Under the pieces are notes generated by a model. That model was not told the origin of the DNA, did not search any database, and saw nothing but the letters and a program-made list of their open reading frames with translations. DNA of 64,000 bases from Tethya wilhelma (Eukaryota > Porifera > Demospongiae > Tethyida > Tethyidae), in assembly GCA_964030475.1 (NCBI GenBank), contig CAXIPT010000002.1, positions 7,167,381 to 7,231,380 of the forward strand, in the 5' to 3' direction. This document shows positions 1 through 13,214 of this stretch, piece after piece; positions within the stretch are counted from its first letter, which is position 1; every line of letters starts with the position of its first letter. A program made the translations under genes and the position numbers.

Positions 1-124
1 AAAAGTTAGCTATTTTGTCCCATAGAAAAAGTATGGCATGAATCTCATTATTTCACTTCCGGCAGTATTCTAAAACCAGATGGACTTCAGTATAATGTTG
101 AATGGGTAACCACTGCCCAGTACT

Positions 125-345
125 ATGTACGATGACCTTTACCAGTTTCTTTGTGCAACCTGCAGCTACCGTGATTCCCTTCTCACCTGGACCCTGAGGA
201 GGAGGACTGGGAGGAGGAGGAGATCTCCAGTGATGACATCGGGGATGGACCTCAGTCACCAACCACACCAGGGGGATGGTGCAGTCATGGATCCCCACCA
301 GGAGACTGTAGTCCATCAGATTCAGCTTCTGAAGCAACTGAATGT
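125..345 (-). pseudogene. Broken copy of PIP4K2 exon 7 with an internal inversion
   Basis: This stretch repeats exon 7 of the PIP4K2 gene found at 11287-11437, with flanking intron on the left. Encoded residues include [17 protein letters not shown], the catalytic signature of the family. The part at about 191-269, which should encode the acidic insert after IPL, is in reverse-complement orientation relative to the parent exon, bounded by the short inverted words cctgg and ccagg. No neighbouring PIP4K2 exons were found within several hundred bases, so this looks like a stray exon-sized duplicate and not a second working gene. It could also be the edge of a paralogue lying to the left of the window. 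Confidence 0.75.
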
Positions 346-1270
346 ATGCAATAGAAGAACGGAAGATATAAACTACTGCAAATCAACCACTCAACAACAG
401 ATTACAACATGTACGGTGTACACAGGGAATGGACATTAGCATGCAGACCCAGCCTCATACCCATTAAGTTTTTATTGTTACATACTGAAGTTGCATATAT
501 TATGGTGATACAATGCTAGAGCAGACAAGTAGACTAATAAGATTTAAACCTGTTCACAACTGAACCACTACCTCACATATGTACTGTGAAACTAGTAGTG
601 TAGAATGTAGAAAACAAACCACTGAATTAAGGACAGCCTCCTGCTGTACCACACAGTGATGTGGCAAGTAAATCTTTCTAAGATCTATACTATAATTATG
701 ACCCTTGGAAGGCATGATATTATGTTTGAGCTGCCCAGCATCTGATTAGAGTCTATTGGTATGCTCAGGGAAAAGACATAATTTGGTGTACGGTGCCACC
801 ATGCAAAGTGCACTTATGCATACTTTCACACAGAAAGTGCTACCCGTGCATTGTTCTTTGAAAAAATATTAGACTGGCTTAAGTACAGAACTAGGGATTC
901 AATGGTATGCAAACACCAACATAATAAAATTTTCTAATCTGATCCGGTTTTTCTGCAGCTATGGCACAATAAGGTCATGTGTCACAGTGAGCACAATTAG
1001 CTACATGTGATAAAATTAATTTTGTCTAAACTGTGCGGGTAAGTGTAAAACTTGGATCATGGAGTGGACTATGGACAGGCTCACGAACTAGGCCATGGAT
1101 GGCAATGTATGGCATTCCATAAATGGCTCTAGTAGTTAATCACACATCAACCAATTAAGTGCCTTAAGCACTAGTGGTGAGAAACTCTTAGATCGCAGTC
1201 AAGTAACACTGAACATGGCCATTACCAGTGCTCTTTGTCAGACTCAACTGGAGCCAATATTCAGAACTAC
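346..1270. other. Intergenic, nothing recognised
   Basis: AT-rich sequence without a supported exon, RNA gene or clear repeat on either strand. Confidence 0.5.
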
Positions 1271-1271
1271 A

Positions 1272-1465
1272 TACTGTATAGTGGGTAAATTTGAAGAATT
1301 GGCGATCTATTCTTCAAATCGCCAAACAGTTTTATACGCACGCACACGCATAATTATAAACAATGCAGCATGCGGAGCTAAATAGCCAAATTTAAAATTG
1401 CCAATCATGCCAAAATGCAAATTCACCAAATTTTAAGCTCGCCAAAATTTACCCGCTATATGGTA
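1272..1465. mobile_element. Small TA-flanked MITE
   Basis: A roughly 194-base segment begins tactgtatagtgggtaaatt and ends with the near-complement aatttacccgctatatggta, giving imperfect terminal inverted repeats of about 21 bases (about 18 matching). A TA lies at each outer edge, which fits a Tc1/mariner-type target duplication. It has no coding capacity. The outer CTGTATAG motif is shared with the element at 16401-16610, so both probably belong to one superfamily. Confidence 0.6.
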
Positions 1466-2279
1466 CTATTATTTGACAGCTACCAAGTGCCAACAGAATA
1501 GCCGATAATGTAAGTATGTATCTTCTGGCTTTAGTTAATCCATAATGTGCTGATTCGATCCATATGTACATATTATCCTGATCATAATTTATAGCATATC
1601 TAGAGTACATGGTCATTTAACAGTAAAACATCGAAATCATGCAGAATATTGAAATTCAATTTTCATGAATAAAATGAAACTAAATCTTGGGACTGTTGAA
1701 GTGTACAGTTTTGGGGACACTTTAAAATAATATGTAATAATGAGTACACTTTGTTGAAAGTATTGTAGTTTTACTTTGGTTTTTCCATACCAACATTTAA
1801 CAGTGTCAATTAAAGTCCATGGTCCAGGTTTACACTTACCAAACTGTACATACTCAGAAAAACTTAATTACCTCATCGTAGGCAGGATTCATAACTTTAT
1901 ATAATTTGCTTACTTGTAATAGTAGAGCAGGTAACAGCCTGTCAGGTAAAATTCATCTTTGAGTACTGAGTATTAACTTCCTGACAGAGAGTGGACGGGG
2001 AGGAGAAAGCCTCAGGCCCTGAGACGGATTTGGCTGTCAGTAGGTGGTCTCATGCAGCTGGTATCTGTAACATCAGTAGTTTAGCAAGTAGACTTACAGA
2101 CTCTGAGGACATGAGGTGCATTGTAGACGTCTATGTATATCTCGGAAATTATGGCTGTATGAGTTAGGAACTTTTCCTGTATTGTATATAGCCCAGAGAT
2201 TTTTAAAATTTTGCAGACTAGACTAGGTAAAGAGCGTCGGAATGCACGAGAATGTGGCCCAGCCCAGAGCCCAGGGCCC
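1466..2279. other. Intergenic, nothing recognised
   Basis: Upstream flank of the GABA-B-like receptor. No supported exon was seen on either strand. Confidence 0.45.
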
Positions 2280-2310
2280 AGCCCAATTAATACCACGTGG
2301 GGCGGGGCTA
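2280..2310 (+). promoter_or_regulatory. Candidate promoter elements of the GABA-B-like gene
   Basis: Within about 30 bases there are a CCAAT word (near 2283), a CACGTG E-box (2294-2299) and a ggggcggggc GC box just after it, about 120-150 bases before the ATG at 2430. No clear TATA box is present. The clustering fits a TATA-less animal promoter, but this is inference from motifs only. Confidence 0.4.
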
Positions 2311-2429
2311 ATTAACTGGGTTTCCAGATAATAGTGCATTTTGGACTCCAAGACTATTAAAAGTCTCTTCAAGCAAGAGCCAGAAGCTGTAGCTTTACAA
2401 CTAAACCTACTTCTTCCAAAGTGTCAGTG

Positions 2430-5400
2430 ATGCCTTTGTGGCCATTACCAGTGTGGCTTTCACTGTGTGCCGTTGCAGCAGGCATGCAACCACAGCATAA
2501 CTTAACGTTTATGCTTATCACATCATTTGGTGGTATTGGACGGTTTAACTCTTCTGGAACCATACCAGCAGCAGAGATTGCATTAAGTCAAATCAATAAC
2601 CGATCAGATATTCTCCCTGGGTACAATCTTGTCTATGACCAAGTCAGAAACTCTGGAGTAAGCTTGAAATTAATGCATGTTTGTGCATGCATGAGTCATG
2701 CAGGCTCAGTAATAAATCAGTATTATAATGCCTTGCAATTTGATAGTGAGCAACTTATTGTGATATTACACCAATCATAATTAAGGTGAATTGTGTTAAT
2801 TCCCTCTAAATACAGTGTGATCGCCAAATGTCCCTCAATGAATTCTTTGATGGCATTCTCAATGATCCAGTGAAGATTGGAGTCATTGGATGTGGATGCT
2901 CTGTAGCATCTGAGCCTGTTGCTGCAATTATTCACCACTGGAACATACCACTGGTATGATCTATAATGCATCTCTCAACAGTTTTTCCATGACATGCCCT
3001 GGTACCTCGTTTACCTTTATTTACATGTTTTTACATGAATTAAAATATACCCTTTTTACTTCTAAAAATTGCATAATAACAATAATAGCGTTAATTACTA
3101 TAATATGGTGAATAGAGGTAACAAGGAATTAGTTAGATGCTTTGAGATTGTGATTGGTATACCCACCCTGTCTATAATGTATTGTTCTACTTGGTATACA
3201 ATGCATGCTTACCTTATTTGTTAGTATATCACAACGAAGTACAATCTTGATGTGTCATTGTTTACAAAAGGAGCTCTAACTCTATATATATGCAAGCAGC
3301 ATTCGGCTAGATTAAAAGTAGTAAGCATGTACCTTATATGTTGAGCCACACGTAATTCTTTGATGGCATTCTCAATGATCCAGTGAAGATTGGAGTCATT
3401 GGATGTGGATGCTCTGTAGCATCTGAGCCTGTTGCTGCAATTATTCACCACTGGAACATACCACTGGTATGATCTATAATGCATCTCTCAACAGTTTTTC
3501 CATGACATGCCCTGGTACCTCGTTTACCTTTATTTACATGTTTTTACATGAATTAAAATATACCCTTTTTACTTCTAAAAATTGCATAATAACAATAATA
3601 GCGTTAATTACTATAATATGGTGAATAGAGGTAACAAGGAATTAGTTAGATGCTTTGAGATTGTGATTGGTATACCCACCCTGTCTATAATGTATTGTTC
3701 TACTTGGTATACAATGCATGCTTACCTTATTTGTTAGTATATCACAACGAAGTACAATCTTGATGTGTCATTGTTTACAAAAGGAGCTCTAACTCTATAT
3801 ATATGCAAGCAGCATTCGGCTAGATTAAAAGTAGTAAGCATGTACCTTATATGTTGAGCCACACGTGTGGAGTTCAGTTTAATATGCACAGTTTGCAAAT
3901 GTACCTCATAATTATAAATCAAATGGTGGAAGTTTGAAAGACAGAAAGTTGAACCTGTTAGTTGCCAATCAAAAATGCTCAATAGCTGTAAAATTATATA
4001 GGCAATTTCATTTCAATAGTAGACTAGCTACCCTGGGACGGTCGAGCTCGAATAAATCGTTAATGAATTATTTAAAAATACATTGTGAGTGCTGAAACAG
4101 TTAGTTTCATCAACCTCAATTTGTAATTGAGATGAGGGGAATTTAAGATCTGTCAGATACGTAGCTCATCATTGGATTCTCTGAAAGGATTCAAGTATAG
4201 TGTGTTTCTCTAGATTTGAGGAATAATAGCAGAGCTTTTTCAAATCATAGTAACAAATTGAATTAACTGAAAGATCTCCAAAGATTCATAAATCTTGGGG
4301 GTGTTCATGCATGCAGCCCATGATAGATTTGAACAGATATAAATCCCTAGGCCTATATAGATCTTTGTGAGATGAGCAAGGTTCAATGACATATATGAAA
4401 TCATTCTCATTTAGAATTAAACAACACTGATCCATGACTGTGTCATTCATCACTTCATATACCTAGTTTTTATCACTAAGATATAATTTTTTTGAACAAT
4501 TGATATTAACAGATCTCCTATGGTACAACTTCTGCCACTCTTAGTGACATCACCATTTACAAGAATTTTTTCCGAGCCAATCCTCCTTCAACAACTCTGA
4601 CTCCTGCACTAAGAGCTCTAATGATGGAATTCAAGTGGAAGAGAGTTGGTCTGCTCACACAGGATGAAAATAGATTCCAAAGGGTGAGTTATAAACATTT
4701 GGATACCTGTAATCGTAGATAATAATATACTCCGGCCCAGAGTCTTATAATAATATTGTTTATGATTATGTGCAACGCATAAGTGCTACAGCGATTTTAG
4801 TATGTACAATGTCATGTATTTTACTGTGATAGTCTGCGTTACATTGTTTGATTGCCTGTGTACTTTAACATCAGTCATAATATTATAATTATACAATTGT
4901 TATTATAGTTTGAAGATAGTATTCGTACTTTGCTACAACCAGACAATATCACTGTTGAAAGTAGGGAATACACAACTGAAGGTGACCCTAGAAATGTACA
5001 GGATATATTTGTAAGTTGATCATAAATAATATTATGAGCCTTGTCCCCAGGCTCCCCTTTGACGGTGTCCTTTCACTCATGCTCCCATTTGACCTTTCAT
5101 TCAACAGTTAAAAGGAAGCCTGGTGATGAGGGTAGTCATTATGCAGACTTGTATTGACTCTATACATGTGCATACACTACATATGTGTCAGATTGAATCT
5201 GAAGATTACAGAGTGTTTCTGCTCAACTCTTATCCGAACCCTAGAATAATCTGTGAGGTATAATTTACACAATCATAAAGTCGACTGAAATTTTAAAAAC
5301 TCACTGTTAAAAATAGTGTGTCCACATGCATTACTGTTTAGATTATACGCACTAGTGTGTTAAACCAAACAACACCCTTTTCTGTTGCAACAATGCTTAT

Positions 5401-8400
5401 GAAAATACTTACATAATATTATTGTAGATATCCAAAGAAGGTTTTCTGTATCCTAAATACGCCTGGATCATCTATGGGTGGTACGCCCAGGAATCATGGA
5501 CCAATGCAGATGTGGTGAACTGCACGTACGATGAGTTACAACAAGTGTTGGAGAATGGTATAAGTGTTGAGGTGTTTCCAATCCCAGAGGATATGGATGC
5601 AGAAACTATGTCTGGACTGGTACACAAAATTTTTATTATAATAATTATGGAAGATCAGAAAAATCAATTTCCACATATACATGCAGTCAACATGCAATAA
5701 GATCGAGTAAAAATGGGCCATATCTTTATAGTTTATTTTATTTTCTCAGCCTCATTCTCAGCAACATTGTATCAGGCCTGTAGAGAATTTTTAATTGGAG
5801 CTGGGCCAATACATCCTAATTATTGTATTAACCCTAGCTTGGTCTCCATGCATGTATATAGCACAGTCAGGGAGTTATGTGTACTGTAGTAGTTGTATGT
5901 CAATCTGTCTGTTATGTAAGTTAAACACTCTCAATTATTATTGCTAAAGTAACTGTTATTATTCTGTTAACATGTCATTTTTGGGCGGAATTATGTTTTT
6001 TATTGTTGTTGTTTTTTTCAGTCCCCTCGTAGATTCCAGGAGGTGTATCAAGCTAGAGCAATGGCTGAGGGCTATGAGATTCTGGACACAACAGCTGCCC
6101 AGATCTATGATGATGTGTGGGGACTAGCACTGGCCTTGAACCATACACTGACAATGGTGGCTTCAGGAGACATCAGTGAAACCGACTGTAGTAGTCTAGA
6201 GGGTGATTTGGTGCCACTGGAGAATTTTGCATACGACAATCAAAAAATGGGGTGTTTGATCACTTGGAACTTGAGAAATATAAGCTTTTCTGGCGTATCA
6301 GTAAGTTTGTATAGCATACACTAGTAGTATACTGCTTAATAATTATATTGTAGAAAAAAATCATATTCATTGCAATGCTAGAGCATTACTACAATTATTT
6401 TAACCTATGCATGCCTTTAAACATAATACTACAGTTATTACACTATGGTGGCAATGACAATAATATATTATTGTTGGTCAATATAAACTTAATCATTGTA
6501 GTGTATGTGACACACTAACTACATGCCCAGTAAAATACCACTAAAGTGGTATATCACCTTTATGGCGGCATTATTTGCACAGGGAAGAGTCCATTTTGAT
6601 GAGGATCTAATCAATCGCACTGTGACTTTGTTGCAGTATAAGCTGAACGGTAAACAATTCTATTAAAATATACAGTACATATATTATGTTTCATTGTACA
6701 TAATTATATGTACAGTTTAATCAGTTCTGCTGTGAATGTGATCATATATATCCTTATTGTTTCTTTAAAAGGTGAAAATCTTATCAGACAACGTTTTGCT
6801 ACTGTGGATGGAGATAACAACTTTACCTTTGAATACAAAGATGGTTACACAAGTGAAATGCTATATCCAGGTAATATTATTTACTCAAATAACCACAGTA
6901 CTAGTCTAACATGGTCATAATGATTTTATTTTTAATTTTCTTATGAACTATGTGATGTTTGGTTGATTTATTCAAATTGATTTAATTTTTCTAGCTAGCT
7001 AACATAGCATGACTTAATTATCTTCCTTTAGTATCAGTGTTGTTGTCTTCATGTTTTTTACTGCTGTTATTTGCACAATTATTTCCCTCCTCTACAGACG
7101 GTGTTCCTCCAGATGGTGCCCCTCAGAGTACCATACACCAACTGCTTCTGCCAATAGTTGTCATCATTGATGTGTTGGCATTTTTGGGGATTGTGTTTGC
7201 TGTTGTCTGTCTACTGTGTAACATACTATTTAGACAAAGAAAGTAAGCTAAACTTAAAAGGGAACACATGATGTCAGTTTAGATTATTATGCAAATTGTG
7301 TTACTTGCACCAACTGTCTCAATACTATAGGATTGTGAAGATAACCAGTCCGAAGTTGAATTATTTCATCATAGTTGGTACAATTATCATGTATGTCTCC
7401 ATATACTTCTACCTGATTCCAACCTCAAGTGTCAACGTTGTACAAGCTAGTTGCTTGGTAAGTCTTCTATGGCTTTCTATGTGGGCTCGTACTATCTCCC
7501 AATTAACTTTTAACTATAATTATTGTTCTGGGTTATCAACATGTATATAAGAGCTAGTGCATGGGCTTCTGTTGCTTCTCTCATGCATATGTGTATGTGC
7601 AGACCACATTGACCACATTTGTATGTAACAAACAATACAGTAACAATTGTGTATGGCATAAACAATCTACTATCACATCATATTCCTAAGTTGGTTTCTC
7701 ACTAGATGTACTAATCTTTGCAATTTCAGATAAGGGAGTGGCTCTTTACCATTGGCTATACGTTGGCCTATGGTGCTATGCTTGCCAAACTCTGGAGGAT
7801 CTATAAAATCTTCCACAACCCTGCTCCAAACAAAAAGGTATAATGCTAAACCATTATACAATGTCACATAATGACAGCTATAATACTAGCTCCCTTTCCT
7901 TATATTCTGGTCATGCCTGGACTCCACAGTTATTTTAGATTGTTAACGTTGTACTCTAACTGCATGTATGTTAATAACTTGATCACAAATGTTTGGGGGT
8001 TGGTGAATATTATAATTTTTTCAGATCCTTAAAGATTGGCAGCTAATGGTGTTCACATTAATTGTATGTGGGATTGCTGTGGTATTGCTAGTCCTGGGAA
8101 CAGCTATTCCTCAACTGAGAGGAGAAGTCTCTGAAACTAGAGATATAGAACGGCCAGATGGAATAACGGTAAGAATTAATTTAGATTTCTAAATTATAAT
8201 TATAACCGACAATATTTGTATTCAAGAATTCATGATACTAAAGATATTATTAAGGGATCTGATTTAGATAATTTAGCGAACAGTACTATAAAGTATAGCA
8301 CATTTTTTTTTTTTTTGATATCTGTAACAGAGCCAGGAAGTGAGAATAAAGTACAGTGTTCTTGTGTGCCACCAGGAGGTTGGGACATCACTGTATTGGA

Positions 8401-9156
8401 GGATATTCATCCTAGCGTATCTGGCTGTCCTTCAACTATTTGGAATAATGTTGGCATTTCAGACAAGACGTGTAAAAGTGAAGAGCTTGAAGGATTCTAA
8501 GTTTGTCACGGCCAATGTTTACATCTCCAGTGTGGTGATTGTGGTGTTCATTCTCATCACATTCATCCTCAGAAGCTACCTCATTGCCTACAGCACTCTC
8601 TATGCTTTGGGAATCTTTCTTATGACAACCGCCTTCCTTGTTCTTACATTTGTTCCAAAGGTTAGTTTCAAAAATAATATTATAAACACCAAATAATTAT
8701 AGTCCACCCATCGTCATCCAGCTATATATAAGCTAGTCTTACTTTTAATTCACTGTGTTACAATGGCTAAGGAGTCAGGACTTGTGCAGACATTATATAA
8801 TTTCCCTACACTATACAGGAGGCTATAGCTGATTCAAGGGTATAGAAAAACATAAAATAAATTGGCTCTTAAAAATACATATACTCAATTATACCCATAG
8901 GGTTGATTCTCTCCACAATATCTCATATTAGATGATAATGCTCTACAAGGATACAACTGGAGAGAGTATACAAGATATGACTGGTCGTGCTGGGGTAAAT
9001 AGTAAAGATACGAAGATGAACGTTAATATCACATCAGAGACCAACCAAGGAACAGCAGATACTTCAAAAATGGTGGAAAGGATTGCCACTTTGGAGGACA
9101 AGCTTGCTTTGAGCGAACAGACTATTGAAAGAATGAAGAGAGAAATAGACACTCTA
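2430..9156 (+). CDS. GABA-B-like metabotropic receptor (class C GPCR), 15 exons
   Basis: Plasma-membrane receptor of the GABA-B group. Exons: 2430-2657, 2816-2953, 4513-4683, 4909-5010, 5192-5257, 5428-5619, 6022-6300, 6583-6649, 6772-6870, 7098-7242, 7331-7457, 7730-7837, 8025-8168, 8331-8660, 8932-9156; all have GT/AG borders and compatible phases, about 807 residues. The ATG at 2430 is followed by a signal peptide (MPLWPLPVWLSLCAVAAG). Exons 1-9 encode a Venus-flytrap domain (FKWKRVGLLTQDENRF, YAWIIYGWY). Exons 10-14 encode seven membrane helices with family motifs SPKLNYFIIVGT, GYTLAYGAMLAKLWRIYKIF and LVLTFVPK. There is no cysteine-rich domain between them, as in GABA-B and unlike glutamate receptors. 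Exon 15 carries a predicted coiled coil (ATLEDKLALSEQTIERMK), typical of the dimerising tail. The terminal exon is uncertain: an acceptor at 9403 gives a stop at 9407-9409, before an AATAAA at 9461. The ligand is unknown. Confidence 0.9.
2841..3866 (+). repeat. 513-base direct tandem duplication inside the receptor gene
   Basis: Positions 2841-3353 and 3354-3866 are, as far as I compared, identical and directly adjacent. The unit holds all but the first 25 bases of exon 2 plus about 400 bases of intron. The second copy of exon 2 has lost its acceptor, because the junction falls inside the exon, so it should be skipped in splicing. It is either a very recent duplication or an assembly error. 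Confidence 0.9.
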
Positions 9157-9460
9157 GTAAGTTCACCACCAATATGCACCAGCTGTAGTATTCTATTATT
9201 GATGCTATATAGCGATACTGTATGTTGGACCAATGCATGCATAAATTCCTTACATATAGAGCTCAAAAATTAACACACAGTAAGGTCAAGATGAAAGATC
9301 TGTTTGCTGATATCCATCATTTTAATACGCAATGTCTTGTTACTAGCTAGTGATTTGCCTGTTCTATTGACAATTAAGTGTAAGTCATCAATAGTTTATT
9401 TAGGGCTAATTAATTTACTAGTATAATAATATCAATTATTAATAATTATTATGAAACTAT

Positions 9461-9466
9461 AATAAA
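9461..9466 (+). terminator. Poly(A) signal candidate of the GABA-B-like gene
   Basis: An AATAAA hexamer lies about 300 bases after exon 15 and about 50 bases after a possible stop codon in a short terminal exon at 9404. The PIP4K2 stop on the other strand is at 9744, so the two genes converge within about 280 bases. Confidence 0.35.
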
Positions 9467-9743
9467 GGTGAATGGCACAGATTGGCAGTGTGGTATAATT
9501 ATTATTATTATAGTTCATGCCCATGGGAAAGCCACATGCCATTATAAATTATAGTTGGGCAGTGTCATGTATATTGGTTGATTATGATAATCATGAGATA
9601 ATAATAACTTTACATATATAAAGTACTTTGCAGTTTAGTGGTCATGCATTAACTTTTATAATCAATGTCATACTGGTAATAATAGAGGTAAAAAAGTACC
9701 ACAATAGAAACTATAGACACGACAATATTACTACTAACAACAC

Positions 9744-12700
9744 TCAACAAATATTCTTGTATAAAAAGTCCAAAAATCGTTTAGCATACTGTTCAGGTTT
9801 TACAGTTGATATTTCAGCTCCAGCCTGCAAAAATTACCAATAATTGTTTTTATAAACATTTACTAGAAACAAACAAATAGAGTATAGTCTCATGTACATG
9901 CCCGAACCTAATCTCCCACCTGCCCAGCTAATCACGCGATTGCTACACATGCACACAAAAAGCTGAGTCTGGTACAAAACAATCAGACTTAAGGATGAGT
10001 TCGGTTGCCATCAACTGAACAAAGAAGCCAAAGGAGATTGTGGTCTACGAATATTTGAACTTTTGAAAGAGGTATAGTGAGCCATGCTTAAATTCCAAAC
10101 AGAAATACGTTCCTGAGCTGAAAAGGCTGGGTACGAGAATGAAAAGGCAAGAAACTGATACAATAGGGGTTTACATGTACATCACTGTAATCTACTGCAT
10201 GTACATTGTAGATTTAAACATTGTTAGATTGACTTACGCCATGTTTCATTGTTTTAGCTGCATGTGCTGCTCTCTTGCGTGCCCCATAGATGGTCAACAC
10301 ATCAATCAGACCCATGTAGTACACCTGAGGCTTGGTTCCTGGAACAAATACAAAATACAGCAGAAAATCAAATAACCATTTATGTACTTATTTGCACAGA
10401 ACTGAAATTAATTTTGGTAAAACTAAACAGCTTTGACAAATTAGTCTGGGTCTACCTACCTGGTGGACTGGCTATTGCGAACACATCCACATTCCGGTCA
10501 ATGATTGGTAACAAGCTACCCTCCACAGTTGCTGCTTTAGGACTTCCTACTAGAGCTCCAGTTTCACCATCACTTAGAGCATGTGTGTGTACATGTATGT
10601 GCGTGTGTGTGTGTGTGGTGTGTGTGTGTGGCAAGTAGAGACATAGTTTCCAAACGTGTAATGATAAAGCACGCAACCTAAAGCCTTGTATGCACAAACC
10701 AGATCACATACTCCCACAATTTAATTGGGTGAGTGAACATCACTAGGGTACAGGAGTGTCATTTGACCTCTTTTCATATAGTAATGGGTAGGCAACGACG
10801 TGCGAGGTTCAAATACCTTCAAATCTGCCCTGACGGTTTCAACCAGACTATCTCTTCCCTCGAAGAGGATAAGAAAAAAGTGAAAAGTTCAAGCCCATAC
10901 ACTCCACCCACACACCTACCTTGGTTGGTAGATGCAAGTGGTTGTGCTGACTGTTCTCCTTGTTGATCGTCACTCTGAGGGCTGTGGGGGCTGGCAGTGG
11001 GCAGGGGGGAGGTGTTCACTGGAGAGGGGACATCAGACGAGGTACCTTCCTCAGGACTGAAGTTACCCAGCTCAGGAGCATAGTCTCCTACAGAATTAAA
11101 ATATCGTCTACAGTGAAAGCAGAGTTCAAACTGATAAGAAAGACGTGTGTGTTTGAGCTAAAGTATTCACTTAAACATGGGAACCTAAGAAAAATTTTAG
11201 TGACTTTACCAGCTTATTTGCACATCAGCAATTGGTGATCACTACCACACGATGACCTTTACCAGTTTATATGATTCCCCTCTCACCTGGTGTGGTTGGT
11301 GACTGAGGTCCATCCCCGATGTCATCACTGGAGATCTCCTCCTCGTCCCAGTCCTCCTCCTCAGGGTCCAGGGGGATGGTGCAGTCATGGATCCCCACCA
11401 GGAGACTGTAATCCATCAGATTCAGCTTCTGAAGCAACTGAATGAAGGAGAAGAATGGAAGATACACAATGAAACACATGAGAGGAGTACTGTTTTCACA
11501 GATAGAAAGCATTGTATATCTGTTTGTCACTTGCATTAGTATCAAATATTTGAAACGATGAAAATTTCCTAATTACGCATATATCAGTTTTGTGCACTAA
11601 TTCTTTATGTACTCATGCAGGCAGATAAGAGTTACTATTCAGACCAACAACTACAGTATTATCAGAATGAAGCCAAAAGGCTTATTTGTCTAACCATCAG
11701 TTGACCAGTTGCCACACCAACTGTATAATGCCTAAAGTTGCCTGACAATGCCACCGTGGCTTGTAAATTTTACCTAAGGAAACGGGTAAATTTAATTTAC
11801 CTGAACATCAGCCTCTAATTTTGACATGAATGACTGTTTGGCTTCTTCTCCAATGGTGATCTTTTCACCCATGGTAGTGAAGTCCACATCCTTCAAGACA
11901 GGATCCATCTTGGCCTGAACAGAGCAAGGAGGATGTATTTGAACATGTGAACCATGTATTTTGACACGTAGAACGTATATACGTAGAACACACAGAAAAT
12001 GTATATGATGCAGACAAATCCCATTAACTGTTCCCCATGCAATTTGTTTGCTAGGCATACTACAGTTAGTTACACCATTCCATTCTGGTCAATGACTGCT
12101 AGTAAGCTACCATAGTTTGTTCTGAGTGAGCAATCTCTGTATGATATGTGACAAAAATGATCACACTTACAATGTACAAGGGAAGAAGAAATGTGCAATA
12201 TTTACTTTAGCAAAAATGTCAAAAATCTTGATATCCAAACTACGGCATCAATAACTATCACCACCAATATTCAACTGAGACATACAAACAGACAAATGGC
12301 TATAGAAAGTTAACCCCTTGCATCTCATGTGCTCAAACATTAGTGACTTTGCTGACCTTCTCCTTGTCGCTGGCCTGTCTGTCCACTGTGGATCCCTTCA
12401 GATCAAACTTGATGTGCATCCTGACCGTTGAGCTGCACACATTTCTCATGACCATCCAGTAGGTCTCAGCGTTGTTCACTGTTAATCTGTACATGCCCAG
12501 GTACTGAGGTAGAAGAGTCTGACTCTCTCTTGTGACCACATGCTGGATGGAGGAAAAGGCAGAGAGCTTAGATACAACAATGGTATATCAATATACCATA
12601 CTCTTTATTGCACAGATGTCTGTACAAATGGTGCCTAAAGGTTACCACTACAAGAGAGTGAACAAAGTTACACTGTACATTGACAGGATTGCCAGCAACT

Positions 12701-13008
12701 TGTTTCAGAGTGTACGATAGCTTTGTTGGGAAAAAAGATAAGCTGAGATGAGTGTATGTGTTGGGCTCTATACAGAACCTTGTCTGACAGCAAACAGACT
12801 AAATGACTACAACAGTAACCCTCTGTATGTGCTAGGCAAATGAAGATTAAATATTGAATGTCCTAGTGTGTTATCAATATCATTATTTCATTCACAGCAC
12901 AAACAGGGCACATTGATATGTGTGGATGTGTGCGTACATTTCAACTTGAAAGTGATGAGTGTTGGGCTCCATACAGAGCTTTGTCTGCAACAGACAGACA
13001 GACAGACA

Positions 13009-13049
<41 letters not shown>

Positions 13050-13170
13050 CTGACTACAGTAACCCTCTGTATGAGATATGCTCTGAAGATTGATTATTGT
13101 ATGGCCTATAGTTAGTTGTCACCATTATTATTTCATTCATAGTCCAAACAGGGCACATCGATGTGTGTGG

Positions 13171-13214
<44 letters not shown>

